From contig JAKJXP020000152.1 in NCBI GenBank assembly GCA_022225965.2, positions 1 to 64,000 of the forward strand: a DNA stretch of 64,000 nt, read 5' to 3'. Under the pieces are notes generated by a model, which did not search any database, was not told the origin of the DNA, and saw nothing but the letters and a program-made list of their open reading frames with translations. Shown in pieces: positions 10,584-20,376 of this stretch; position 1 is the first letter of the stretch; every line of letters starts with the position of its first letter. A program made the position numbers and the translations under genes. The stretch comes from Diatrype stigma (lineage: Eukaryota; Ascomycota; Sordariomycetes; Xylariales; Diatrypaceae).

Positions 10584-12959
10584 TCTTCTGGTGTTTTTTT
10601 CTTTTCTTTTGACTTCGGTGTTTCGGAACCCTTTTACGCTTCTCCTTCTTTCCCCCTCTTCCTCAGGTTTTCTCGCTCTCTATTTTTCCACTTAACACTT
10701 GAAGGCGGGGCAAGGCCGTGTGTGAAAAGAGGGGGCAGCTTGAATGAGGGGTAAACTGGGAATGCAGATGCAGACGCGGGTTTCGGGAGAGAGTGTGTGT
10801 TGAGGATACGGGCGGAAGGATAGAGAGTTGACGGATGTCAACGTCAACTGAATGGCGTGGTCGACCGTAGTTCGGCGGTGTACATTGGATAGTTTAAAGT
10901 TACTTCATTCGTAGTCGTGGAGCGAAAGCGGTTTCGCTAGTTCCAAGGTAGCAGTGATGGGGTTCGCCTTGACTACGCCACAAGCCGTTCTGCCGGTGAC
11001 GCCACCCCCTGCGCCTGCGCCTGCCATAGCAGCATAGGTAACTATGTGCCTAGTAGCCAGGAGCCCCTGAATTAACAGCGTGGGTCCGGTTGGACCTTTT
11101 GACAGCTGGCGGGGCTAAATCATAAGGGAAGCTCCAGGGCCCTCCACTGCTTCAGCCACTTCTTAAGCTAGAATATTATCTGGCAACGTTAATACAACAC
11201 TTGCATTGATGCATTATCATGTCGTGAAATATGTGGTGAAATATACTCACATTGGACAAATATTGTCCAATACAATTTCTGCTCGATATATCAATACCTG
11301 GATCGCTACTTATCGTAAGTTGTATTTCCTCAAGAACCCTCGTCACTTGCTAGGTATTCAAGCCAAATTTCTGATACGGCAGTTTAGCGCAGCCGGCTTG
11401 TTAGAAGCCTGAACATCGTTCCTGCACCTCGCAAACACAGCTCTTTTACTATCTTTGGCAACATTGATTCAGCTGTAAGGTTAACTTACCACGCCATTCC
11501 GCGCCCAAGTGATTGCTGAATGGCCGGGGTGTTGTGAAAGGTGCGATACGCTCGTGGACATGGCCGCCCGACGGAGCCTCGGCGCAGTACGTGAAGTTGG
11601 ACCGCACAGCATGGCCTCTGGAAAAGCAACTTTGGAGGTCGAATAAGGACTAGGTATACCGCTTCACAGATATGGTCCGGAACTGTCGTGGCACGGCCGA
11701 CCGGCGTTGACGGAAAAGCAACTCGGCGACCCTCATCTTATCACAGTATTCCCGATGGCAGACGTGTGGTCGGCACATGCCATCGCGCATAGCCTCCTGA
11801 GGGCGAATGAATCGCCTTTAGATTAGGAGCATAGTCCTAATCTTGAACGACCGGCAGGAGGACTCGTTCCAGAACTGAGGTAGGCCATTCCTCCTAAGCA
11901 ACTGATGGATGGCAGTCTACCTTGGAGTACCCAGCCACTTTGCCGATGGGAGGTATCTTGTATTCCGCAAATATGAAGCTCGGTTTGGCCTGTGCATCAT
12001 GGACGTCAACGACAAAAACGTACGCACGTATACCGATCAACGCGACCAATAACCTGCCTCTCCATTCTCCGGACGAAGAGCGGCTCATGCGCACGCGCAA
12101 GGCTAGTGCCACTGACTTTGAAGTTTGTACGATCCTCAAAGATAAGTCGGACCTCAGAATTCTGAGCACGAACGGAGCCAACGAGGCGCATTCCGTGTGG
12201 ACTGCGGGTGGTCACAGCTTGTGTTCCAGTGGCGATTACTTCCGTGGCGAAGCAGCTATTCAATAAGAAACATTCCAGCAATACGAAACATAAACTCGGA
12301 TAGTTCAGAGAAGAGAATGCCTACTGACAGCATGCGGCAAGATTGCATATCAGTTTCGTGCCAGACGCAGTTCGTCCCTAATGGAGCAATATAAGTTTAT
12401 TATTGGACTACCCCAGAACATGCCGTTGAATTGGAGTAATCGCTTTGAAACACGCAATCACCGGCTATTATCATGTTGTTTGGTACATGATGTTCTTCTG
12501 AGCTTTTATCATGTCCACGTCAGAACAAATAAGTTGGGATGAGCACGTCGGACGTATCGTGGTTGAATATTGCTAGTCTCGGTAGCTAACACGGGTGATC
12601 GAAAGGGTTAAGGCCAGGGCCATGCCAATGCCGTTACATGTTACACATCATTCATAGAAGGCTGTTCAAAAGATCCGATCAGCTGCACTGACGCAAAAGT
12701 ATGATTCACCGGCGATGTGTGAAACGACTGACATTCCTAGGTCCATTAATTGCGGATGGTGTGTAACAAGACGTTTATTTTCTTGGAATATAAATTCCTG
12801 GCCCCAAGACTGCTTATTATATCTTGTTTCTTTTACTAAATTGTTGGGAACCTCTTGAACACCAAGCACCATCACTCTCATATATGAAATCCTGGCCGAC
12901 CTTGCCACCGGCAACCAGCTTCCGTGCTAGATTTGCCCATATCTTCGCACCTCTATATC
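10584..12959. other. Gene-poor stretch
   Basis: About 2.4 kb without a gene I can support. A minus- and a plus-strand frame around 11894-12281 overlap each other and resemble nothing. A perfect 9-bp inverted repeat with a 3-nt spacer lies at 11251-11271. Confidence 0.5.
11251..11271. repeat. Perfect palindrome (9-bp arms, 3-nt spacer)
   Basis: ATTGGACAA and TTGTCCAAT flank ATA. The dyad could bind a dimeric regulator or be chance. The nearest annotated start lies about 1.7 kb away, so no target is implied. Confidence 0.6.
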
Positions 12960-14187
12960 ATGGCAAAGCATTCAGTCGGCCCTTCAGAGTCCACTCTATC
13001 GGCTCTTGGACAGTTGGACCCGAGGCTTCATATCGACACGGATTGTGTTGTAAGTATACTTCGAATACATGTGCTATTCTCTTCCCCTCTCTACAACGCC
13101 ATATGACAATTGCAGATATCAGCTTACATTATTTCAGTGCGCTATCCATCTCGGTGACAAAGACCACAAGCTTTACAAGGAGATATTACCGACGATTCTC
13201 ACATACTACCGCGATGGCCATAGCCTGGATGAGGAGGGAACGAAGTCTAGAGGGAGACACTTGTGTGATTTGGCCATAGTGACACCGGATGAGTTGGAAA
13301 GAGGCACCAATGGTGAGTTAATTGCTTTCTTTTGAAAGCAGCCCTTTTAGAACCATTCCCGTTTTAGACTTTACTCAATATCCCACGTATAGATGTAGCA
13401 GTGGCCGGCGCGATTATGAAATTCTTGCTCTATATTGTGAGCAAGGATATCGGAGTGAGCAAAAACAAGACGGCAACTCTGGTTAGCACGGCTGTTGGAC
13501 TCCTTTGTACTTCTGCAACTGAGACCTATGTTTTCAAACCAGCAAAAACCCCGGGCTACGACTTGAAAACTCCGCTCTGGGATCCGGCCTCTCTGAATGA
13601 TACAGTTGTCGAAGTCTGTCTCGGTAAGTCGCTATTCAGCATTACGAAAACTAGCAATATACACTAGTTCTAACCCCGGTTCAGATGGTAGCTTCGACCC
13701 CCTTCGCATACCACCCGGAGAGAAAGAGGCTTCAAAAGTCAATATCAAAGCCTATAGAAGCTTTCACGAAGTGCTCTTTGGCATCCTCGACGATGGATGG
13801 CTTACAGGACATTCCAAAGCAATTGCCGGCTACCTCGCCATCAAGCTATACTTCGGCGACCTGGAGAGGGCTTCCGAGCATAACGATATGCTCTGGGTCA
13901 CTGTATCGTGGCTGACCAAGGCGGCAGAAGATATCTTCAAATGGAAGCATGATGAGGTCACCGAGAAGTGGTCCAAATGGCGTACGCACCTTGTAGACCG
14001 TCAAACTCAGATGAGGGATGCCCGCGCAGGTGAAGGAGAGGCTGGTGCACTTGAGAAGATGCTAGGAGAAGCAGCAGAAAACATGATGAAATCGCTCAAA
14101 CACATGCGGCAGACGAAGGCTAGACGAGCCGAGATTCAAGAAAGGAGTAACGCGGCTCTAGAGGAAGCGACCACCAAGAAGGGTTAG
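12960..14187 (+). CDS. Unrecognised fungal protein, four exons
   Basis: Exons 12960-13049, 13138-13312, 13393-13623 and 13685-14187 join in frame to 332 aa, each bordered by GT..AG with short introns (61-88 nt). I do not recognise the family. Residues about 89-120 contain a mildly hydrophobic helix (AVAGAIMKFLLYIVSKDIGV). The last third is highly charged and helical, rich in Glu, Lys, Arg and Trp (KWKHDEVTEKWSKWR), and probably forms a coiled coil. No signal peptide or clear membrane segment is present. Consistent phases across three introns support a real gene. It lies head-to-tail upstream of the dehydrogenase at 14573, with no evidence of a shared function. Confidence 0.65.
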
Positions 14188-14572
14188 ACGAGAGTTTGCA
14201 CAGATATATCCATGGTTTAGGAAATGGGAAGTGGGGTGATGGCTGGCTTGGGAGCGGTCGCATTAGGCGGCAGGCTCGTAGGACTTTCTTCTAGATGCCA
14301 TAAGCGACTCACAGGATGACAGACAACTTGCAGGTAGGCAGAAGCAAGGTAGACCCAGTTGCGATGCCTGATTTGCTGCTCTGGATTTTGGTTCAAGTAA
14401 GGGGCAAGGAGGGGTCTGATGTGTCACCAGACCTGTGCTACAGGAGGTTAACCATACGTGTACTTACCGGAACATGTCCTCGGTTTTTACCACGTTCAAT
14501 CATTATTTACTTGATACGTGCTGGTCACTTTGATACTTCCCAGGCATCTAATACGTAATATCCTCGGTAGAA
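14188..14572. other. Short intergenic region
   Basis: A 385-bp gap upstream of the dehydrogenase gene. I see no element that stands out. Confidence 0.5.
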
Positions 14573-15568
14573 ATGGCGGATCAGCTTGTTGTAGTCATCA
14601 CCGGCGCCGGTAGAGGTGAGTCTATGTTTAATTATCATGATGCCGAGCTGGCTTACCAACTTTCTGTCAGGTATTGGGAACGCATTGACCCGGGCTTACG
14701 TCGCTCGACCCAACTGCACTGTTGTGGGGAGCATCCGGGACGATACTGCGCAAGGAGTAGCCGAATTGAAGGCATCCCCGAAGGGCGAAGGATCACGGCT
14801 ACTGTTGGTGAAAATCGAAAGTTCTTTGCCAACGGACGCAACTGCTGCGGTAGAAGAAATGGAAGCCGCAGGCATCAACCATATCGACATCTTGATTCCC
14901 AATGCCGGTATAAGCCCAGCACTCGAACCCATCGAGACGGTCGACCTTGCAGTCGTGGCTAGTACTTTTCAAGTCAATGCCCTGGGTCCCTTGTCATTGT
15001 ATCAGGCCTGCCACAAGTTGCTCACGAAATCGACCAACGTGAAGTTTGTGCCTATTACTAGTGCTGCTGGTACCATCGGTGGAATGGAATAGGGTCGGAC
15101 CTTTGTGGCACCATCCTATTGCATCTCAAAGGCAGCGTTGAACTGGATTACTTTGTATGTCTGTCTTGGTTGATTGGCCACGATAAGAAGCACGCCGCAG
15201 CTGATATATGATGTATAGTGCAGCGCATTGTAGCAACACATGGCTTACCGCCGTTGCCGTTAACCCAGGGTAAGAAGATCTCAGGATTTGTTAAGCATCG
15301 TTGGAACAGGCCCTAGTTAGCTGACCGTTGATCCCATCAGTCTGGCCGCCACCGATATGGGAAACAAGACGGCCCGGTATCGAGGCTTGGAACAAGCACC
15401 TTGGACGGCTGAGCAGAGCGCCGAGAAAATCATAAACCTTGTGAGTCTATGCAAACACGATGTTTTGATCCCACCAATGTCTAACTGATCTAGATCGACG
15501 AGGCCAGTCGCGAGAAGTATTCTGGGAAATTCATAGATGCAATAAGTGGCAAAGAATTCCCCTGGTAA
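14573..15568 (+). pseudogene. Short-chain dehydrogenase/reductase interrupted by one in-frame TAG
   Basis: Five exons (14573-14615, 14671-15154, 15219-15269, 15341-15440, 15494-15568) join in frame to 251 codons. The classical SDR landmarks are present: the cofactor motif TGAGRGIG, the NAG motif in LIPNAGISP, the catalytic Ser in PITSAAGT, the YCISK catalytic Tyr/Lys, and a normal C-terminal part (NPGLAATDMGNKT). Codon 155 (15090-15092) is TAG. It falls between the catalytic Ser and the Tyr/Lys pair, so the 154-aa product would be inactive. Nothing else is damaged: splice sites and frame are intact. The lesion may be a recent nonsense mutation (CAG to TAG would be a C-to-T change at CpA), a site of mRNA recoding, or a sequencing error. 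The substrate is unknown; the family is NAD(P)H-dependent. Confidence 0.75.
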
Positions 15569-16911
15569 TAGCTGCGGAAACACGACTGAACAAAGGGAGA
15601 AGAAACCAGGCCTCCAACCTATTCCTCGTCTCCCTTCCGACACTATGTTGGACCAGGCTGTGTTTCAGAATTTCAATCTACTTTGGCTGTTAGTTGTATG
15701 ATGAAGCCTCTTCTTGCCTTGCATGATAATGCCGGACTAGTATTTGGTACTTGAGCTTTGCCAACCGGCCTGTGATTATATCCTCTTTGGAATGACATGA
15801 AAAGGGCACCCGGTTCATTCACATACTCTGACATGCATATATGTTGGTAATAGAGTTACTCAGCCCCTATATAACCAAGTCCATACAGAGTCAACCCTGC
15901 AGCGATCGTTGTAGCTAGCTAATGGCTGCAGATAGTTTACCTTGTATAGTCTTCCCTGATCCTTTAGGGAGAGGGGGTGAATGGTAGCGCATACCTGGGG
16001 GAATGGAATGCTCCATAGCATCATATATGATATATGGATGGTGAGTAACCTCTCACCGGCCTGGACCCCCCCCCCCCCTGAAAGGTCTAGCAGAACAAAA
16101 GGCCGAAAACTATCTTATGGTAACTCTTAGCCAAGCAAGGTACTGACTGTGAATTGTTACTTATGTAGGTATGTAAGTCGATGACGAGAATGATTTGCAA
16201 CCTCCTGAGGATGCCAGCGCATAATCCTAAACGGGCTGTGGACTTAAGCAGGTGGCGGAAAAATAATCAGTATATAGCGTCATTATGATTAGGTACGGTG
16301 TCGTTTACATAAGCCCAATGAGATTTATCATGAAATGTAACAAATTTCATTTAACGATTCCGTACATGATCTTGAACAAGAGCTTTAGAATAGCTTACGA
16401 TCATAGTGAAAGTGAAGAATAGTAGATAGTGAACGATTTCGCAATCCCTGCTCGTTGCTAGTAAATGGGTCGGGCCGCGCCCCTTTTCCGACCTTGATTG
16501 CGGGTCTCGGAAGTCGCCGAACCAAACCCTTGGCGCCTGGGCTGCTGATGAGCTTGACACGCCACCTCCACACCACTATGTAGAGCACAAGTTCGGCTGC
16601 ATTGCGTGTTTTCGGGGCTTGGGAAGAAAGATCAATCAGTCCGAAGATCTACTCCAGATTTCACATGGCCCCCAACTAGCTCGACTCCGAGATGGCTGTG
16701 CTCCCGCCATCATACCCTGATCGTACCATAACCTACCGAGGCGCTGGATTACGTCCATCTGCCACACGAGACTAAACCGGTATAAAACGCACGCTTTCCA
16801 GTTTCAGTAGATGGCCATAGAACAGAACAAGCATCAATCCAACACGGAACAACGATCTTGAAAGACATACTAGATCCGACAACTATCTCCGGATATCAAT
16901 TTCACCATATC
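15569..16911. other. Intergenic region with poly-C tract
   Basis: About 1.3 kb with no supportable gene. A run of 13 C lies at 16066-16078. A TATA-like TATAAAAC at 16781-16788 probably serves the small gene starting at 16912. Confidence 0.5.
16781..16788 (+). promoter_or_regulatory. TATA-like element of the 16912 gene
   Basis: TATAAAAC lies 131 bp upstream of the ATG, a usual distance for a fungal core promoter with a short 5' leader. Assigned by motif and position only. Confidence 0.4.
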
Positions 16912-17366
16912 ATGACTACCAACTCATACGGCTCACATTTGCCAAGATTTGACTTCGAGCCCCTTCGGCCGATTGTGGGCAAGGCGAGAATCGCCAGGGC
17001 AGTGCCCCTGACCACGGGGTAAGCACCGCAGCCTTAGACCCCCCATCTCATTGATACGTACGCAACGATCGCCGTGCTAATCAATCCACCCTAACTACAT
17101 AGTATATACGCTCTTCCTATCATCGCAGCAGTAGGACTTTGTGAGTTTCTCCCCCACCTCTTCTGCTCGTATTTGGGCCTTGTCTTCCGTTTTACTAATA
17201 ACGTCCATCTCCAGCCGTCTTCGCCCAGTCCCAAGCCGCGCACAGACATTTGAGCAACACTGGATCGGCATCGCTCCAGAGCATGCGGCGACAAAACCCG
17301 GAGAACTTCCACAAAGATCACGAGTTCTGGGAGAACCTCGAGGTTGCCTGCGGGGTGTGGACCTGA
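16912..17366 (+). CDS. Small single-pass membrane protein, unknown
   Basis: Three exons (16912-17018, 17103-17140, 17215-17366) join in frame to 98 aa. Phases match at both junctions (GG|T and T|CC) and all splice borders are GT..AG. The 38-nt middle exon encodes most of a hydrophobic segment, IYALPIIAAVGL, extended by SVFAQSQAAH after the last junction. This makes a likely membrane helix at about residues 37-54. The N-terminus (MTTNSYGSHLPRFDF) has no signal peptide. The C-terminus is polar and charged and ends EVACGVWT. I do not recognise a family. A TATA-like box lies upstream. The coherent splicing is the main support. Confidence 0.6.
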
Positions 17367-17800
17367 CCGTTGTTATACCTAGCACTGTTGAACCACACCT
17401 TCATCATACCTACGAAACACACAGCATTTCATTAGGATCAGGGGGCCCCGCACAATAGGCGGCACACAGTTGAAGAGCTCACTGCGATCGCCTTAATAAT
17501 ACGCCATGGAGTTGCATCATTACCAAACACTCCACTTGGCATCAGGGCGGGGACTGGATGGGCGGACCGACCAATACGGAGTTATGGACAAGGACACATG
17601 GGAACTGTACTCTTGGGCATTTGAGCACATTATGGAACGGTTCGTGATCATGGAATCAAGTTTCCATTGGACCAGCTTAGAAATGATATTTGATACAACA
17701 TTGAATCCAGCCTATATCAAAGATGGTATACTTCCATGTGACTCCGTGATAATAAGGAGCTAGTATTGTCCCAACCTATCCTCCATAGTAGAGCAACCCC
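17367..17800. other. Intergenic region
   Basis: A 434-bp gap downstream of the small membrane-protein gene and downstream of the aldehyde dehydrogenase stop. An open frame at 17506-17763 has no recognisable features and is not annotated. Confidence 0.5.
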
Positions 17801-19857
17801 TTATAGAATTGTCCCAAGGTTGACTAGTTGGTGTCAATTAGCCCCGACCCTATAGCGTTTAATCAAGCAAGGCAATGAGTAGACTTACCATGAATTGCCT
17901 TAACCTGGGTGTATGATGATAGTGCATACTGGCCCAGCTCTCTGCCGATGCCAGATTGTTTGTATCCGCCGAAAGGAATGCCGAAGTGCGAGTCTTGCGA
18001 GCTGTTGATCTGTAGAAGGAGTTAGCGGATTGGAAAAATTCTACCCGTGCCCGCCCGCCGGCGTTGATCTTATAACTACGTACCCAGACCATTCCGGCTT
18101 CGATCGCCCCCGCCGCCTTGTGGGCTCGGACGATGTCCTTGGAGAAGACCGCCGCGCCGAGACCGTACTCGGTATCGTTGGCCTTCTCGATGGCCTCCTC
18201 GTCCGTGGTGAACGACTGGATGACGACGAAGGGCCCGAAGATCTCCTCCCGGACCGCCTTCATGTGGTTCTTCGTGTCGGCGAAGATGGTCGGCTCGACG
18301 AAGAAGCCGTTGCCCGGGCCGGGCTTGCCGCCGAGGACCAGCCGGCCGCCCTCCGACTTGGCCGACTCGACGTAGCTCAGGATCTTCTCCTGCTGCACCT
18401 TGGAGATCTGCGGGCCGTGCGTGGTCTTCTCGTCGAACTGGCTTCCCGACGTCGAGTTCTGCACAGTGTAGTCCTTGAATTGCTCGACGAACTTCTCGTA
18501 CACCTTTTCCTGCACGTAGATCCGCGATGTGGACGTGCACACTTGTCCCGACCCACCTGCCAGCCAATCGTCAGTACCATTTCCCCGAAGGTAAGCCAAG
18601 ACAAAACGCGGTTCGTTGATGGACACTTACTCATGATTCCTACATGGGACCACTTCACTGCCTGTTCGAGATCCGCATCGTCGAATATGATCAACGGACT
18701 CTTTCCGCCTGTCTCGAGGGTGATGTTCTTGAGGTTTACAGCAGCGGACCGCATGATGGCCTTTCCCGTGATGGTGCTTCCAGTGAAGGCAATCTTATCC
18801 ACGCCGAGGTGTTCCGACAGAGCCACTCCCGCTGTTCTGCCATAGCCGTTGATGATGTTGACAACGCCAGGTGGGAAGCCCGCCTCCTTTATCAGGGTGC
18901 CCAGGTAGAGTGCGGAGAGCGGGGTCTGTTCGGCTGCTTTCAACACAATCGTATTGCCGCAGGCCAAAGCAGGGCCCAGCTTCCATGCAGCCATCTAGAT
19001 AATAGTTAGCCAAGAGCCACCCGAAGCTACATTGTTAAGTCATGGGGTGACGGAATCCGGGCTAGTTAGTTGACGAACCATTGCAGGATAATTCCATGGG
19101 ATGATCTGGCCGCAGACACCTGGTTTCCACCCCCCCAATTTAGCAGGCAACCTTCAAGATCAAATGGATATGATTGAACTTCTCTTACCAACAGGCTCGT
19201 GCTTCGTGTACGCCAGCTTGGCCTCGCTCGTCTCGATGGTCTGGCCGTAGATCTTGTCGGCCCAGCCGGCGTAGTACTTGAAGACGGCGACGCTCTCGGC
19301 GAGGTCCTCGCCCAGCGCCACGGCGTACGGCTTGCCGTTGTCCCAGGCGTCGATGGTGGCGAGCACCTTGCTCTCGCGCTCGACCACCTCGGCGAGGCGG
19401 TAGAGCAGCGCGCCCCGCGCCGCCGCGCTCAGCCCCCGCCACGCCGGGTTCCGGAACGCCGCCCGCGCGGCCTTCACCGCCGCGTCTACGTCCGCGGCGC
19501 CCGCGGCCGCGACCGAGGCGATCGCCGACGAGTCGAACGGGTTGACCGTCTCGATTGTCTCGCCTGACTGGGCGGGCACGAACTCATTGTTGATGAAGAG
19601 GCCTGGTGGGATGGGAAACAAGGGTTCATGATTAGCTGGGTGTAGTGTAGGTGATGAATCATCATGCCACAAGATAGGCAGGTAAATGGGTCTGTTGCAT
19701 AGTTACCGGTTGGTTGGCTCCAAGACACCTTGTTTGGTGCCGTGAGGGTGATTGGTGCTGCCATCTTGATCGCTCCTGGGGACGAGAAGTATCGCTGTAT
19801 AACACGAGGATGAACTACACGGAGGCTTCGCAGCTGGGGTGTTGCGAACTTGAACAT
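17801..19857 (-). CDS. Mitochondrial-type NAD(P)+-dependent aldehyde dehydrogenase
   Basis: Seven exons on the minus strand (19857-19707, 19602-19189, 19119-19079, 18994-18631, 18556-18084, 18009-17889, 17823-17801) join in frame to 528 aa. It oxidises aldehydes such as acetaldehyde to acids. Family blocks appear in order: [17 protein letters not shown], the cofactor-fold [11 protein letters not shown], the catalytic Glu in TLETGGKSP, the catalytic Cys (about residue 330) in [20 protein letters not shown], and the end [13 protein letters not shown]. The first 26 residues ([20 protein letters not shown]) are basic, Ser/Arg-rich and lack acids, like a mitochondrial presequence. A second in-frame ATG at 19764 ([11 protein letters not shown]) would make a cytosolic form. 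The intron after IPWNYPAM has an unusual donor, GTTCGT. The last exon codes only seven residues and the stop. Confidence 0.9.
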
Positions 19858-20371
19858 TCACGGCTACTACTCAGGTATATATATGATGCAGTATTCGTTC
19901 AAATCAACTCAAGCAGTTCTTGTAAGATGGAACGTCGACATGTCATTTCCCCAACATAATGAGGAGAAGCAGACCCCGCCTCCCCAAGGTGTTGGTTCCC
20001 CCCTCTTAGTCTCCGGGTGATACCTAACTTCCCCGAAGCGGGCTGGGGATGAGATAATGTTATGTAACTATGTCGACGTAGAACCTTCTTAGTTGATGGC
20101 CTTATCTTGTAGCATGCCGCTACCATTAGGTTTGTCTTACGTTAAGTGACCGGGGAAACCCCCGGTTGTGGGGTGTTCGGCCGGCCGGAATGACTGTAGC
20201 GCTGGTCTATAGCCCCACTAGTTAAGGGGGAGCTACACGTGGGCGATTGTGTTTCTTTTACTAGTCTCTGGTTTTGTTCAACTTACCATCCGTGACAGAT
20301 GGGGAGTTTTCAATCTAACTACATATTGTTCGCCGATAACTCCGCTTTCAAGTCCGCTTTCAAGTCCGCTT
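19858..20371. other. Promoter side of ALDH and 3' side of GH78
   Basis: A 514-bp tandem gap on the minus strand. A TATATATAT patch at about 19876-19884 lies just upstream of the aldehyde dehydrogenase ATG. The left end of the GH78 gene shows a 12-bp tandem repeat, annotated separately. Confidence 0.5.
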
Positions 20372-20376
20372 TCAAG
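20341..20376. repeat. 12-bp tandem repeat overlapping the GH78 stop codon
   Basis: TCCGCTTTCAAG occurs three times in a row. On the coding (minus) strand the first unit contains the TGA stop of the rhamnosidase gene. Confidence 0.75.

Noticed and set aside
11894..12281. Overlapping frames on both strands around 12 kb
   Set aside because: Neither strand shows a recognisable motif, and they overlap one another fully. Neither could be preferred.
15069..15092. A possible mini-intron that would remove the dehydrogenase TAG
   Set aside because: The only GT..AG pair closing on this TAG spans about 23 nt, too short to splice, and its removal would also break the frame.
17506..17763. An 85-aa plus-strand frame downstream of the small membrane protein
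   Set aside because: No family resemblance, no splice partners and no good start context. It is better left as intergenic.
18030..18845. A 271-aa plus-strand frame opposite the aldehyde dehydrogenase
   Set aside because: Shadow of the GC-rich dehydrogenase exons. It crosses a real intron without change and has no motifs.
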